Shown here: in pieces, positions 37,086 through 47,345 of the stretch | Numbering within the stretch: the first letter of the stretch is position 1 | How the letters are laid out: every line of letters starts with the position of its first letter | Source: Alcanivorax sp. | Lineage (GTDB): Bacteria; Pseudomonadota; Gammaproteobacteria; Pseudomonadales; Alcanivoracaceae | DNA: 64,000 bases | Direction: 5' to 3' | NCBI GenBank assembly: GCA_017794945.1 | Contig: CP051239.1 | Span: forward strand, 248,001-312,000 | Made by a program: the position numbers and the translations under genes | Notes under the pieces: generated by a model | Told to the model about the DNA's origin: nothing | What the model saw: only the letters and a program-made list of their open reading frames with translations | Database searches by the model: none

Positions 37086-38512
37086 GCCGCAAAGCCCTGA
37101 CCGCGCTGTTCGCCACCCTGGCCGTGGCCGGCTGCACCCTGGCGCCGGACTACCAGCAGCCGGCGTCGCCGGTGCCGGACACCGCCGGCGACGATAAGCG
37201 CGTCGCCGAGGAACTGGTGCTGCCGGGCTGGGAAGCCCTGTTCCAGGACCCGGGGCTGCAGCAGCTGATCCGCACCGCGCTGAGCAACAACCGGGACCTG
37301 CGCCTGGCGTTGCTGGACGTGGCCGAGGCCCGTGCCCAGTACCGCATCGAGGGCGCGGCGCTGTACCCGGAGCTGTCCGTGGACGGCGACGGCACCCGCC
37401 AACGCCTGCCGGCGGACCTGAGCCGGACCGGTGACGGCGAGATCCAGACCCAGTACAGCGTGGGCCTGGGCGTGGCCGCCTACGAGGTGGACCTGTTCGG
37501 CCGCCTGCGCAGCCTCAAGCAGTCCGCGCTGCAGCAGTACCTGGCCACCGAGGAGGCGCGCCGCAGCGCCCACATCACCCTGGTGTCCGAGGTGGCGAAC
37601 GCCTACCTGACGCTGCAGGCGGACCGCCGCAATCTGCGCATCAGCCGGGAAACCGTGGAAGCCCAGCAGGAATCCGTGGACCTGGTCAAAGGCCGCTTTG
37701 ATCTGGGCCTGGGCTCGGAACTGGAAGTGCGCCAGGCGGAGGTGGCGCTGGAAACCGCGCGCGCCAGCCAGGCCCGCTTCAAACGGCTGGTGGCCCAGGA
37801 CCGCAACGCCCTGGCGGTGCTGGTGGGCGCCCCGCTGCCGCCGCTGCCGGACAGCCCGGCGGAAGAGCTGGACACGGAACTGGCGGCGTTGCCGGAAATC
37901 CCCGCCGGGGTGCCCTCGGCGGTGCTGCGCCAGCGGCCGGATATCCAGCAGGCGGAATACAACCTGAAAGCGGCCAACGCTAACATCGGCGCGGCGCGGG
38001 CGGCGTTCTTTCCGCGCATTACCCTGACCGGCTCCGCCGGCACCGCCAGCAGCGAACTGTCCGGCCTGTTCGACAGTGGCTCGGAGAGCTGGTCGTTCTC
38101 GCCGAGCCTCTCCCTGCCGATTTTCAGCGGCGGCCGTAACCGCGCCAATCTGGACGTGGCGGAAGTACGCCGCGACCAGAACGTGGCCCGCTACGAGCAG
38201 ACCATCCAGACCGCGTTCCAGGAAGTCTCCGACGCGTTGCAGGCGCGCGGCAGCTTCACCGAGCAGGAGCAGGCCCAGAACGCGCTGGTGACCGCCAACC
38301 GCCGCAGCCTGGCTCTGGCCGAGGCGCGCTACGAGCAGGGCGCCGACGATTACCTGGCGGTGCTGGACGCGCGCCGCGAGCTGCTGAGCGCGGAGCAGGC
38401 GCTGGTTTCCGTGCGGCTGCAGAAGCTGGCCAACCGCATCACCCTGTACCGGGCCCTGGGCGGCGGCGTGTTCCGCGACCGCGCCATCCAGCTGTCGGCC
38501 AGAAACCCTTAA
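37082..38512 (+). CDS. oprM: RND efflux outer-membrane channel (OprM/TtgC, NodT family lipoprotein)
   Basis: 476 residues with a lipoprotein signal (lipobox AVAGC, C18), followed by TLAPDYQQP typical of OprM-like factors, and two repeats of long periplasmic helices forming the TolC-like tunnel ([38 protein letters not shown]). The start overlaps the end of acrB by 4 bp, so the three-part pump is made from one mRNA. Confidence 0.94.
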   Translation: MSRKALTALFATLAVAGCTLAPDYQQPASPVPDTAGDDKRVAEELVLPGWEALFQDPGLQQLIRTALSNNRDLRLALLDVAEARAQYRIEGAALYPELSVDGDGTRQRLPADLSRTGDGEIQTQYSVGLGVAAYEVDLFGRLRSLKQSALQQYLATEEARRSAHITLVSEVANAYLTLQADRRNLRISRETVEAQQESVDLVKGRFDLGLGSELEVRQAEVALETARASQARFKRLVAQDRNALAVLVGAPLPPLPDSPAEELDTELAALPEIPAGVPSAVLRQRPDIQQAEYNLKAANANIGAARAAFFPRITLTGSAGTASSELSGLFDSGSESWSFSPSLSLPIFSGGRNRANLDVAEVRRDQNVARYEQTIQTAFQEVSDALQARGSFTEQEQAQNALVTANRRSLALAEARYEQGADDYLAVLDARRELLSAEQALVSVRLQKLANRITLYRALGGGVFRDRAIQLSARNP

Positions 38513-38588
38513 AAAATAAACACAATAATCGAACAGCGTCTCTTTAGCCCCACCGGCAAGCTTTTTGCTTGCCTGTTGGGGATGGGCC

Positions 38589-38616
38589 TTGTGGGAGCGG
38601 GCCTGCCCGCGAAAGA
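38589..38616. repeat. Single REP unit
   Basis: CTTGTGGGAGCGGGCCTGCC followed by CGCGAAAG, one isolated REP hairpin in the 152-bp gap between oprM and the PagL-like gene. A hairpin CCGGCAAGCTTTTTGCTTGCC (38553-38573, approximate) just before it may end oprM transcription. Confidence 0.65.
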
Positions 38617-38664
38617 CCCTTTAATAGATTTTCCCCGCCGTCACCGCGCGGGTCAGGAACGAAA

Positions 38665-39204
38665 ATGCATCCTTCATTGATTTCCGGGCTTTGTTTGATC
38701 GCTGGACTCACCCTTTGTGTTCCGACCTACGCGGACCCTACCGTGGGCGTCCGCGCCGGCGGCGGCGAGGGGCTGCGCCTGTACAGCCTGTTCGGGCGCT
38801 GGCAATCACCGTGGCTGCAAGAGCACGTGGTGGCACCGTTTTTCTCCGACACGGTGCAGGCCTATTGGGACCTGAGCGTCGAGCGCTGGGAGGGTGACGA
38901 GATCGGCGACGAGGCCACCAACAGCAGCGAGGTGTTCATTGTCGGCCCTGTGGTGCGCGTCAACTGGCCCAGCCGGCGCCTGTTCCTGCTGGTGGGCGTG
39001 CAGCCTTCCTATATGACCCACAGCGTGATCGATGATGACGATATGGGCGGCAATATTCAGTTCACCAGCCACCTGGAGCTGGCCTGGACACCGCTGGACC
39101 GGCTCACGCTCGGCCTGCGCGGCCAGCACACGTCCAATTCCCGTCTGTATAAGCCTAATCCGGGTATGAATCTGGCGTCGGTGACCTTGGCGTATAACTT
39201 TTAG
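38665..39204 (+). CDS. PagL-like outer-membrane lipid A deacylase family protein
   Basis: 179 residues: signal peptide (about 1-23, ending PTYA), then a small beta-barrel ending in aromatic NF. The C-terminal GQHTSNSRLYKPNPGMN matches the PagL active-site region, with H155, S157 and N158. PagL removes the 3-O acyl chain of lipid A. The glutamate that completes the triad in Pseudomonas PagL is not at the expected spacing after S157 (asparagine there), so activity is uncertain. The ATG at 38665 has AGGA upstream; the longer frame crosses a REP. Confidence 0.72.
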   Translation: MHPSLISGLCLIAGLTLCVPTYADPTVGVRAGGGEGLRLYSLFGRWQSPWLQEHVVAPFFSDTVQAYWDLSVERWEGDEIGDEATNSSEVFIVGPVVRVNWPSRRLFLLVGVQPSYMTHSVIDDDDMGGNIQFTSHLELAWTPLDRLTLGLRGQHTSNSRLYKPNPGMNLASVTLAYNF

Positions 39205-39276
39205 TGTCGGGTTACGGCCTTCGGCCTAACCCGACCTACGCGGTGTAGGTTGGATTAGCGCAGCGTAATCCAACAC
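39205..39276. repeat. GTAGGTCGGGTT-type palindromic repeats
   Basis: Two neighbouring palindromes: GTCGGGTTACGGCCTTCGGC with its complement (39206-39235), and GTGTAGGTTGGATTAGCGCA with complement (39243-39276). The first type recurs at 51.6 and 59.5 kb. They follow the PagL-like stop and could act as bidirectional terminators. Confidence 0.75.
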
Positions 39277-39319
39277 ACTAGCCACTCCGTTCTTCGCCGC
39301 TCGCTAGAGGAGTTTTCCC

Positions 39320-41404
39320 ATGGGCCACCTGGCTCGCCCCTCGTTCCGCCTGACCGCCCTCCTGCTTTCTGTTTTCCCGGCGCTGGCGACGGCCCAGGAA
39401 CCGCCCGCCGGGGGCGGCAACCGGCTGGACACGGTGACCGTGAGCGGCACGCGCCTGGAACGCGACCTGGCCGACCTGCCCGGCGCCGCCACGGTGGTGG
39501 ACGCGCGGCAAACCCAACAGGGCCAGCCCGGCCTGCAACTGGACGAGAGCCTGGCGCGGGTGCCGGGCCTTTATTTGCAGAACCGCTACAACTTTGCCCA
39601 AGGCCTGCGCCTGTCCAGCCGAGGTTTCGGGGCGCGGGCGCCGTTCGGCGTGCGCGGCCTGCGCCTCAACGTGGACGGCTTTCCGGAAACCCTGCCCGAC
39701 GGCCAGTCCCAGGTGGACGCTATTGACCTGGACGCCCTGGAGTCCATCACCGTACTGCGCGGGCCGGCGTCGGTGCTGTACGGCAACGCCAGCGGCGGCG
39801 TGGTGGACATGACCACCCGTGACGGCGCGGCCTTGCTGTACCCGCAGCGCTTCAGCATGGACGCCGGCAGCGACGGCTTCCGCAAGACCAACCTGCAACT
39901 GGGCGGCGCGGACGGCGGCGGCCACCATTATCTGAGCCTCACCGGCGTGCGCTATCAGGGCCAGCGCGAGCAGAGCAAGATGGAAAAGTATTTGCTCACT
40001 TCGCGGGTGGGCCGCGCGCTCTCCGAGCACCGCGACATCGAGTTCTTCTTCACCGCCATGGACACCCCGGTGGCCCAGGACCCCGGCGGCCTGACCCGCG
40101 CCCAGGTGGAACAGGACCGCGACCAGGCGACGCGCTTTGCCAACCGGCTGGACGCCGGCCAGGAAGTCACCCAGCAACGGCTCGGCGTGCTCTACCGGGA
40201 CCGTACCCTGGGCGGCGAACTGCGCGCCCGCGCCTTCGTCACCCAGCGGGACTTCACCCAGCAACTGCCGTTTCCCGGCAGCAGCCTGATTGACTATGAG
40301 CGGCTGTTTTACGGCGTGCGTCTGGAGTACGTGGACCGGGTCAGGGCGTTCGGTATGGCGCACCGCTTCCTGGTGGGCGTGGACGCGGACCAACAGCGCG
40401 ACGACCGGGGGCGCCGTTCCGTGAACGCGGACGGCCAGGTCACCGGCCTGACCGCCGACGAGGACCAGACCGCCACCGCCAGCGGCGTGTTCGTGCAGAC
40501 CGACACCGACCTTAGCGACACCCTGACGCTTTCGCTGGGCGCCCGCGCCGACCGGGTGCGTCTGGATATCGACGACGACCTGCTCGCCGACGGCAACGAC
40601 AGCGGCGACCAGGACTTCACCGAAAGCAGCTACAGCGCCGGCCTGAACTGGCGCTACCACCCCCGCCACGGCGTCTACGCCACGGTCAGCAACGCCTTTG
40701 AAACGCCCACCTTCACGGAGCTCGCCAACCCCTCCGGCGCCGGCGGCTTCAACCCGGACCTGGCGCCGCAGAAAGCGCTGAACCGGGAAATCGGCGGGCG
40801 CGGCCAGCTGGGCGACCGGCTGTTCTATGAGCTGGCCCTGTTCCGGGTCGAGGTGCGCGACGAAATCACGCCCTATGAGTTGGGCGGGCGCACCTTCTAC
40901 GACAACGCCGCCCGCACCCGCCGCGACGGCGCCGAGCTGATGCTGGAGCACCTGACCACCGACACCCTGACGCTGACGCTGGCCTACACCTACTCCGACT
41001 ACCAGTTCCAGCGGTTCTACGACGACCAGCAGAACGAGGACGTGAGCGGCAACCGGCTGCCCGGCCTGCCCCGCCACCAGCTGTTCGCGGAAGCCGCCTG
41101 GCGCGGCGTCGACGGCCTGTTCCTGATCGCCAATGCCCGATACAGCAGCGATGTGTTCGCCGAGAACACCAATGAAACGGAAGTGGACGACTACGTGGTG
41201 GCGGGCCTGCGCGGCGGCAAGGCCTGGCGGCTGAACAGCGGCGAGCTGACCCTGCACGCCGGGGTCAATAATTTGTTCAACGAGGAGTACTTCAGCAACC
41301 TGCGCATCAACGCCAACAGCGACCGGCCCGACCCGGCCGACCGGGGCTACTTCGAGCCCGCCCCGGGCCGCCACTTCTACGCCGGCGCCTCCTACGCCTG
41401 GTAG
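39320..41404 (+). CDS. TonB-dependent outer-membrane receptor
   Basis: 694 residues: signal peptide (about 1-25, ending ATA|Q), TonB-box-like LDTVTVSGTR (34-43), plug domain with LSSRGFGARAPFGVRGLRLN and VLRGPASVLYGNASGGVVDM, then a 22-strand barrel ending in AGASYAW. No N-terminal signalling domain is present. It resembles FecA-like siderophore/ferric receptors, but the ligand cannot be read. GAGGAG precedes the ATG. No TonB/ExbBD or siderophore genes are nearby. Confidence 0.88.
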   Translation: MGHLARPSFRLTALLLSVFPALATAQEPPAGGGNRLDTVTVSGTRLERDLADLPGAATVVDARQTQQGQPGLQLDESLARVPGLYLQNRYNFAQGLRLSSRGFGARAPFGVRGLRLNVDGFPETLPDGQSQVDAIDLDALESITVLRGPASVLYGNASGGVVDMTTRDGAALLYPQRFSMDAGSDGFRKTNLQLGGADGGGHHYLSLTGVRYQGQREQSKMEKYLLTSRVGRALSEHRDIEFFFTAMDTPVAQDPGGLTRAQVEQDRDQATRFANRLDAGQEVTQQRLGVLYRDRTLGGELRARAFVTQRDFTQQLPFPGSSLIDYERLFYGVRLEYVDRVRAFGMAHRFLVGVDADQQRDDRGRRSVNADGQVTGLTADEDQTATASGVFVQTDTDLSDTLTLSLGARADRVRLDIDDDLLADGNDSGDQDFTESSYSAGLNWRYHPRHGVYATVSNAFETPTFTELANPSGAGGFNPDLAPQKALNREIGGRGQLGDRLFYELALFRVEVRDEITPYELGGRTFYDNAARTRRDGAELMLEHLTTDTLTLTLAYTYSDYQFQRFYDDQQNEDVSGNRLPGLPRHQLFAEAAWRGVDGLFLIANARYSSDVFAENTNETEVDDYVVAGLRGGKAWRLNSGELTLHAGVNNLFNEEYFSNLRINANSDRPDPADRGYFEPAPGRHFYAGASYAW

Positions 41405-41436
41405 CGGTGGGTTCCCGTTCTCTCCAGCCGGGGCGC

Positions 41437-41539
41437 GGGTCTGTGTTAGGCCCTTCCGGGAACGCCGCAAGTACGTCCCTGTAGGCTCCCTGTCGGACGT
41501 CCTGTCCTCCAGGGTCCCGGAAGGGCCTAACACAGACCC
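41437..41539. repeat. Long-armed stem-loop, 24-bp perfect arms
   Basis: Arms 41437-41460 (starting GGGTCTGTGTTAGG) and 41516-41539 (ending CTAACACAGACCC) are perfectly complementary. The 55-nt loop contains ACGTCCCTGTAGGCTC. A second element with 29-bp arms and a related loop word occurs at 49.7 kb. The structure, rather than the arm sequence, is conserved. Confidence 0.75.
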
Positions 41540-41619
41540 GCTCCAGTGGGAGCTTCCCAGGCTCCGGGTTATCGCTGGCGCCTCACCTTTCTATAAAGCT
41601 GATTTGGTGGCAGCGGGCC

Positions 41620-41702
41620 TTGTGGGAGCGGGCCCAGCCCGCGAAAGGGAGCAAAGCTCCCGGCAAAGCCGGCCTTTCGCTTGCAAGGCAAGCTCCCACA
41701 AG
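41620..41702. repeat. Paired REP units
   Basis: TTGTGGGAGCGGGCCCAGCC, GCGAAAGGGAGCAAAGCTCC, CGGCAAAGCCGG, then TTTCGCTTGCAAGGC and AAGCTCCCACAAGG in inverse direction. It is a compact REP pair without a long core. Confidence 0.8.
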
Positions 41703-41756
41703 GGCAGCCCTGCCCGGTACCTCGCCCCTGATGGATTTCCCCCCCGGCTCAAACCC

Positions 41757-41788
41757 AAAAAAAACCGCCCCAGGGGATGGGGCGGGGA
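41757..41788 (-). terminator. Intrinsic terminator of the exaC-like gene
   Basis: Minus strand: CCGCCCCATCCCCTGGGGCGG followed by nine T residues (complement of the A-run at 41757-41764). It lies 52 bp past the aldehyde dehydrogenase stop codon. Confidence 0.85.
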
Positions 41789-41839
41789 AAGGGGTCAAGG
41801 CAAACACAAGCCTTAGTGGGTCGGCTCTCCCGAGCCGGT

Positions 41840-43360
41840 TCAGAAAAAGCCGAGCGGATTGATATCGTAGCTGACCAGCAGATTTTTGGTTTGCTGGTAG
41901 TGATCCAGAATCATCTTATGCGTCTCGCGCCCGATGCCGGATTTCTTGTAGCCGCCGAAGGCGGCGTGGGCCGGGTAGGCGTGGTAGCAGTTGGTCCAGA
42001 CGCGGCCGGCCTGAATACCCCGGCCCATGCGGAAAGCCACGTTCATGTCGCGGCTCCAGACGCCGGCGCCGAGGCCGAACTCGGTGTCGTTGGCGATGGC
42101 CAGGGCTTCCGCTTCGTCCTTGAAGGTGGTGACGGCCACCACCGGCCCGAAGATTTCTTCCTGGAACACGCGCATCTTGTTGTCGCCCTTGAGCAGCGTG
42201 GGCTGGATGTAATAGCCGTCGCCGTGGTCGCCGTCCAGGGTTTCCTTGTCGCCGCCGGTGAGAAACTGGGCGCCCTCGCTGCGCGCCACTTCCATATAGG
42301 ACATGATCTTGTCGAACTGCTCCTGGGACGCCTGGGCGCCCACCTGCACATCGGTGTCCAGGGGGTTGCCGCGCTTAATGGTTTTGGTGCGCTCCAGCAC
42401 CATGGCCATGAACTCGTCGTACATGTCTTCCTGGATCAGCGCCCGGGACGGGCAGGTGCAGACTTCGCCCTGGTTGAAGAACGCCAGCACCAGACCTTCC
42501 ACCGCCTTGCTGATGAATTCCGGCTCCGCCTTCATGATGTCGGAGAAGTAGATGTTGGGGGATTTACCGCCCAGCTCCACGGTGGAGGGAATGATGTTTT
42601 CCGCCGCGCATTTGAGGATGTGCGAGCCCACCGGGGTGGAGCCGGTGAAGGCGATCTTGGCGATGCGCTTGCTGCTGGCGAGGGCCTGGCCGGCTTCCTC
42701 GCCGTAGCCGTTGACGATATTGAGCACGCCCTCGGGGAGCAGATCGCCGATGATTTCCATCAGTTTGAGGATCGACGCCGGGGTTTGCTCGGCGGGCTTG
42801 AGCACCACGCAGTTGCCGGCGGCCAGCGCCGGCGCCAGCTTCCAGGTGGCCATCAGGATCGGGAAGTTCCAGGGGATGATCTGGCCCACCACGCCCAGCG
42901 GCTCGTGGAAGTGGTAGGCCACGGTGTTGGCGTCGATGTCGGCGGCGGTGCCTTCCTGGGCGCGGATGCAGCCGGCGAAGTAGCGGAAGTGATCCACCGC
43001 CAGGGGGATGTCGGCGTTGAGGGTTTCGCGCACCGCTTTGCCGTTGTCCCAGGTTTCGGCCACGGCCAGGGCTTCCAGGTTCTGCTCGATGCGGTCGGCG
43101 ATTTTGAGCAGCAGGTTGCCGCGCTCGGCGGCGGAGGTTTTGCCCCAGGCGGGGGCCGCGCGGTGGGCGGCGTCGAGCGCCAGGTCGATGTCCTCGGCGG
43201 AGGAGCGGGGAATCTGGCAGAACACCCGGCCGTTCACCGGGCTGACGTTGTCGAAGTACTGGCCTTTTACCGGCGCCACCCACTGGCCGCCGATGTAGTT
43301 TTCGTAGCGTTCGCTGAAGGCGACCACCGCCCCTTCGCTGCCGGGATTGTGATAGATCAT
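41840..43360 (-). CDS. exaC: NAD-dependent aldehyde dehydrogenase, ExaC-like
   Basis: 506 residues, the length of Pseudomonas ExaC. Motifs: [20 protein letters not shown], the glutamate in [10 protein letters not shown], and the catalytic cysteine region [13 protein letters not shown] near residue 300. It oxidises acetaldehyde and similar aldehydes from alcohol oxidation. The ATG at 43360 has GAGGT 7 nt upstream; a GTG three codons earlier is unlikely. The NosP-kinase-ErbR genes directly upstream on the same strand are the regulators linked to ethanol oxidation in Pseudomonas. Confidence 0.88.
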   Translation of the reverse strand: MIYHNPGSEGAVVAFSERYENYIGGQWVAPVKGQYFDNVSPVNGRVFCQIPRSSAEDIDLALDAAHRAAPAWGKTSAAERGNLLLKIADRIEQNLEALAVAETWDNGKAVRETLNADIPLAVDHFRYFAGCIRAQEGTAADIDANTVAYHFHEPLGVVGQIIPWNFPILMATWKLAPALAAGNCVVLKPAEQTPASILKLMEIIGDLLPEGVLNIVNGYGEEAGQALASSKRIAKIAFTGSTPVGSHILKCAAENIIPSTVELGGKSPNIYFSDIMKAEPEFISKAVEGLVLAFFNQGEVCTCPSRALIQEDMYDEFMAMVLERTKTIKRGNPLDTDVQVGAQASQEQFDKIMSYMEVARSEGAQFLTGGDKETLDGDHGDGYYIQPTLLKGDNKMRVFQEEIFGPVVAVTTFKDEAEALAIANDTEFGLGAGVWSRDMNVAFRMGRGIQAGRVWTNCYHAYPAHAAFGGYKKSGIGRETHKMILDHYQQTKNLLVSYDINPLGFF

Positions 43361-43445
43361 GTCGGGCACCTCATGGTGAGCATTTACCCGAGGTTATCCC
43401 TGATGCCGGGTGGCCCGAATGCTACTTCGGTACTAAACCGTGACC

Positions 43446-44891
43446 TTATTTAGTCGCGGGGCCGGAGGGGGACGGCGCCCGCGTGAGGGTGTGCTGCAGG
43501 GCCAGTTTGAGCTTCATCGGTTTGACCGGCTTGTAGATCAGGGTGTGGCCGTCGCGGGCGCAGCGCTGTTTCAGGTAGGGGCCGCGGTCGGCGGTGAGCA
43601 TGATCACCGGCAGCGCCTCGGCGCCGGCCCGGCGGCGGTCCCGGTTGAGGGCGTCGGCGACGGTCATGCCGTTGTCGCCGCCCGGGTCCAGGTGGTAGTC
43701 CATCAGCAGCACGTCGGCCGGGTCGCGGCGCGGGTCCAGGTGTTCGGCCAGCGCCTGCACGGATTCCGCCGCCGCCACCCGGCAGCCCCATTGTTCCAGC
43801 AGGGTGCGCATGCCGGAACAGATGGCGCGGTCGTTATCCACCACCCAGATGCGACGCCCCGCCAGGGCGCGCCCGGCGTCGGCGGCCGGCTCCATGGCCC
43901 GGGCCTCGGCGGCGCTGAGCCGCGCCAGCGGCAGTTGCAGGGCAAAGCGCGAGCCACGGTTTTCCCGCGAGCGCACGCTCAGGGGGTGATCGAGGATGCC
44001 GCTGATTTTTTCGACGATGGACAGGCCCAGGCCCAGGCCCCGTTCGTGGTATTTGACCGCCCGGGCCCCGCGTTTGAATTCCTGGAAAATATCGCCGATC
44101 TGATCGTCGCCGATGCCGATGCCGGTGTCCGCCACCACCACTTCCACCCGCTCGCCGCGCCGGCGGCAGCCGAGCAGAATCGACCCACGATCGGTGTAGC
44201 GCACCGCGTTGGAAAGCAGGTTGCGCATTACCCGGCTAAGCAGTTGCGGGTCGGAGCGCACCACCGCGGAGCTGGGCACGTAGCGCAGGCGCAGGCCCTT
44301 GGCGGCGGCCATTTGCCGGTACTCCTCGGCGAGCACGTCGAGCAGACGGCGCAACGGGAACACCCCGGGTTCGGCGCTGACCACGCCGGCGTCCAGCTTG
44401 GAGGCGTCGGCCAGGGTGGTGATCAGCGATTCCAGGTCGAGCAGCGCGGTGTCGATATGGCTGAGCATGAACCGGGTGTTGTGGTCGGGCTGGTCCTGCA
44501 GGGCGCTGGTGAACAGACGCGCGGCGTTGAGCGGCTGCATCAGGTCGTGGCTGACGGCGGCCACGAATTTGGTCTTGGAGATGTTGGCGCGCTCCGCTTT
44601 TTCGGTGGCCTCGCGCAGCCGCGATTCCACCCGCCGGCGCTCTTCGATTTCATCCAGCAGTTGCTGGTTGGCTTCGCGCAGAGCCTGGGTGCGTTCGCGC
44701 ACTTGCTCGGCCAGCACCACCGAGTGCTGGAAGGCGGCGTAGGGGGCGGTGGGCGCCATGTTGCTCTCTTCCACCCTTTCGATCAGGGCGTCGCATATAC
44801 GGCGTAGACGGGCGTTCTCCGCCATCAGGCGCGCCTCGTGAAGGTCCCAGGGGGACGCGGTGTCACCGTCGGGTGCGTTGTCGTCGGCCAA
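43446..44891 (-). CDS. Hybrid sensor histidine kinase with receiver domain (NahK/ErcS'-like)
   Basis: 481 residues: N-terminal coiled coil (about 55-105), HisKA with H115 in AAVSHDLMQPLNAARLF, HATPase with N-box NLLSNA and DTGIGIG (255-261), and a C-terminal receiver with phospho-acceptor D398 in LLMDYHL. No membrane or PAS domain is seen. It overlaps the FIST gene by 29 bp if the TTG at 44891 is used; the ATG at 44825 (GAGG upstream) is the alternative. In Pseudomonas the NosP partner kinase NahK has this architecture plus PAS. Confidence 0.88.
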   Translation of the reverse strand: MADDNAPDGDTASPWDLHEARLMAENARLRRICDALIERVEESNMAPTAPYAAFQHSVVLAEQVRERTQALREANQQLLDEIEERRRVESRLREATEKAERANISKTKFVAAVSHDLMQPLNAARLFTSALQDQPDHNTRFMLSHIDTALLDLESLITTLADASKLDAGVVSAEPGVFPLRRLLDVLAEEYRQMAAAKGLRLRYVPSSAVVRSDPQLLSRVMRNLLSNAVRYTDRGSILLGCRRRGERVEVVVADTGIGIGDDQIGDIFQEFKRGARAVKYHERGLGLGLSIVEKISGILDHPLSVRSRENRGSRFALQLPLARLSAAEARAMEPAADAGRALAGRRIWVVDNDRAICSGMRTLLEQWGCRVAAAESVQALAEHLDPRRDPADVLLMDYHLDPGGDNGMTVADALNRDRRRAGAEALPVIMLTADRGPYLKQRCARDGHTLIYKPVKPMKLKLALQHTLTRAPSPSGPATK

Positions 44892-46026
44892 TCGCCACCC
44901 CCGTCATGGTCTGGTTGATGTGCATGCCGTTGAACTGCTCGCCGTAGGTGTTGAAGCCCACCACGCTGTGCCGGCGCAACAATGCCGAGGCCTGGTCGAC
45001 GGTGCCGTCCGCTTCGATCTCCTGGCGGCGCAGGCAGCAATCGCAGCCCAGGGTCACCCAGGCGGGGCCGAGCCGCTGCTCGATGTCACTGAGAGTCTGG
45101 TCCAGCTCGTCGAGAATCGAGCCGGTGTGCATGGCGGTGAGCACGATGCCGTTTTCCACCGCGCAGTAGAACGACAGGCTCAGGTCGTCATTAACACGCT
45201 GGATGGAACGGGCGTAGTAGTCGTTGTTGATGCGCACGGCGAGGGGGTAGCGGGCGAATACCACGTCGTCCAGCTCCGCCACCGGCACGCCCACCAGGCG
45301 CGCGTAGGCTTCCGCGGCCGGTTCCGCGTTGAGTTCCTGGACCACGCGCCGTTCGGCGTCGGCGGCGGTGACCACCAGTTTCATCGTGGCCGGGCGCAGG
45401 TGGTGGAAACTGAACACTTCGAAATCCAGCGCGCTGTTGATCATCAGCACCATGGCGGCGTTGCTGTGGAAGGCACCGTCGCTGTAAACGTAGGTGCCGG
45501 ACAGCCGGTAGTCGTCGCCGGCGGAGCCGCCCAGGCTGGTGATACTGCCGAGCGCCGAGTTGAGCGTGGCAAGCACCAGCTCTTCGTTCACCGAGAGACC
45601 GTCCAGCAGGGTCAGCACGAAGGTGTTGTCGGCATCGACCCGCTCCACGGACGCGGCGCGGCACTCGGTCAGCAGGCTGTCGGTGAGCTGCTGGGCGTCG
45701 GCCAGGCTGAAGCCGTCGAGCCGTTCTATCAGGCGCGCGCCCACCGAGAAGAAACGGCGGTCGAAACCGATGGCGACGATGGTACCGCTGTCGTAACCCC
45801 GGCTGGTGATCTCGCCGGCGGAGGTACAGCCGCACAGCGGCAGGTCGCCGAACGCTTCGGCGAGAGCACCGGCCAGGCGGTCGAGCCGGTAGTCGATGGA
45901 ACAGAAAAACACCACCAGACCCAGGTTCGGGTGCCGCAGTTTTTCCGCCAGCGCACCGGCGGCCTGACGCTCGTCGCGGGCGTCGCTGAAGGCGGTGACA
46001 ACGGCGCTCGGCGAAACCGCGTTCAT
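44863..46026 (-). CDS. nosP: FIST-domain sensory protein (NosP-like, candidate haem/NO sensor)
   Basis: 387 residues with FIST N and FIST C domains: [19 protein letters not shown] (about 37-55), [18 protein letters not shown] (63-80) and [19 protein letters not shown] (about 163-181), and a C-terminal [11 protein letters not shown] cysteine cluster. In Pseudomonas aeruginosa NosP is a haem-binding nitric oxide sensor that inhibits the neighbouring kinase NahK. The same gene order here supports the assignment; haem binding is not shown by the sequence alone. ATGA overlap with the response regulator gene. Confidence 0.82.
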   Translation of the reverse strand: MNAVSPSAVVTAFSDARDERQAAGALAEKLRHPNLGLVVFFCSIDYRLDRLAGALAEAFGDLPLCGCTSAGEITSRGYDSGTIVAIGFDRRFFSVGARLIERLDGFSLADAQQLTDSLLTECRAASVERVDADNTFVLTLLDGLSVNEELVLATLNSALGSITSLGGSAGDDYRLSGTYVYSDGAFHSNAAMVLMINSALDFEVFSFHHLRPATMKLVVTAADAERRVVQELNAEPAAEAYARLVGVPVAELDDVVFARYPLAVRINNDYYARSIQRVNDDLSLSFYCAVENGIVLTAMHTGSILDELDQTLSDIEQRLGPAWVTLGCDCCLRRQEIEADGTVDQASALLRRHSVVGFNTYGEQFNGMHINQTMTGVAIGRRQRTRR

Positions 46027-46712
46027 CGCTCCGGCACCTTCGGGGCACGCAGGTAGGCGCTGAAATCAATGTCGCCGGCGGACAGAATCGCCTGCACCCG
46101 GTTGGTGGCGCCGAGTTTACGCAGTATCGCCGATACGTGGGCCTTCACCGTGCTTTCGGCGATGTTAAGCCGATAGGCGATGACCTTGTTGGAGTCCCCC
46201 CGCGACATGCGCTCGAACACCTGGAGCTGCTTGCGGGTAAGGGTGGCGAGCACGTCGGCAAGGTCCTCTGGCTCGCGGCGCGAGGCGGCGCTTTCCTCAC
46301 CGGTACCGGAGCCGGCGCGGATGATGTCCGCCGGCAGGTAGATGGAGCCGGCGAGCACCTGCTCCAGGGCCTGGATCATCTGCTTGCGGGGGGTGGATTT
46401 GGTAATGAAGCCGACCGCGCCGTAGGTGATGGTCTGCAGAATTACCCGCTTCTCTTCCTCGGCGGAGACGATCACGGCCGGCAGGGTGGGAAACAAATTG
46501 CGCAGCCGGACCAGACCGCCGAGGCCTTGCATGCCCGGCATGTTGAGGTCCAGCAGCACGAGATCCAGGTCGTCGTGACGACCGGCCACCGCCAGGGCGG
46601 AATCCAGGTCGGACGCCTCCAACAGGGTGCTGCCGGGGAAGCCATCGTCAATCACCCGGGCGATGGCTTCGCGGAACAGGGGATGGTCGTCGGCGATCAG
46701 CACCTGATACAT
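46023..46712 (-). CDS. erbR: LuxR-type response regulator, ErbR/AgmR-like
   Basis: 229 residues: receiver domain with D55 in [10 protein letters not shown], a conserved lysine in FITKSTP, and a C-terminal LuxR HTH ([20 protein letters not shown] about 154-173; [13 protein letters not shown]). ErbR/AgmR controls ethanol oxidation genes in Pseudomonas. First gene of the overlapping set erbR-nosP-kinase, upstream of exaC. No obvious operator was recognised in its 110-bp upstream gap. Confidence 0.85.
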   Translation of the reverse strand: MYQVLIADDHPLFREAIARVIDDGFPGSTLLEASDLDSALAVAGRHDDLDLVLLDLNMPGMQGLGGLVRLRNLFPTLPAVIVSAEEEKRVILQTITYGAVGFITKSTPRKQMIQALEQVLAGSIYLPADIIRAGSGTGEESAASRREPEDLADVLATLTRKQLQVFERMSRGDSNKVIAYRLNIAESTVKAHVSAILRKLGATNRVQAILSAGDIDFSAYLRAPKVPER

Positions 46713-46822
46713 GGTTATCGGCTCACTATAAGTCTTATTATGCTCATAGCACCGAATTTACCACGACCGGTCGCTCCCCGGCGGCAGTGTGGCGTGAATA
46801 TCCGCCTAAAGTCGTAGGCGCT

Positions 46823-47248
46823 TCACAGTTCCAGCTTTTTGCGGATGTCGTCCGCGCTCTGCTTGGTCAAGTCCTTGTCGATTTCGCGGCTGACCGCGTC
46901 ACGGGTGGTGTGGTCGAGCTTATCGCGCAGGGCGCCGAGGAACCGGGGCTCGGCCACCAGGATGAAGCGGTCGGCGCGCCCCTGCTCCAGGTTGTGTTTC
47001 AGGTACTCGGCCACTTCCTTGGCGAAGAAGGCAGCGTGCTTGTCCGAGGTCGCCTGCTGGTTGCCGGTGGCGCGGGGGTTGCCGTGCTGGGCGCCGCTGC
47101 CCTCGGCCCCTTTGCCGCCGGTGCGCAAGTCGCCCACATGAGCCTGACTTTCCGGATGCTCGAGCTGGTCGATTTCCTTGAAGGTACCCACTTCGTGGGC
47201 GAACACCCGGGCATGGGCGGCATTACTGGCGACGATATAGGTAGTCAT
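46823..47248 (-). CDS. Host attachment family protein (AtsE/baeRF-like)
   Basis: 141 residues: N-terminal MTTYIVASNAAHARVFAHE, a low-complexity glycine-rich middle (GGKGAEGSGAQHGNPRATGN), and a C-terminal FILVAEPRFLGALRDKL segment of the host-attachment/archaeal release factor-like fold. The family was named from plant attachment in Agrobacterium; its real function is unknown. AAAGGAGGCACC precedes the ATG at 47248. Confidence 0.82.
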   Translation of the reverse strand: MTTYIVASNAAHARVFAHEVGTFKEIDQLEHPESQAHVGDLRTGGKGAEGSGAQHGNPRATGNQQATSDKHAAFFAKEVAEYLKHNLEQGRADRFILVAEPRFLGALRDKLDHTTRDAVSREIDKDLTKQSADDIRKKLEL

Positions 47249-47345
47249 GGTGCCTCCTTTCGGCAATCACTGTATTCCTGAACACAGCATTGAGGGTCAA
47301 GGAGGCGCCTTCAAGCGGAAACGGCCGCGCTGGTGTAAAAGAGGT

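Larger units (their letters stand above)
41405..41839. other. 435-bp intergenic gap between converging genes
   Basis: Holds a long-armed stem-loop (41437-41539), a paired REP (41620-41702) and an intrinsic terminator for the minus-strand aldehyde dehydrogenase (about 41757-41788). Short open frames here read through the repeats and are not genes. Confidence 0.75.
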
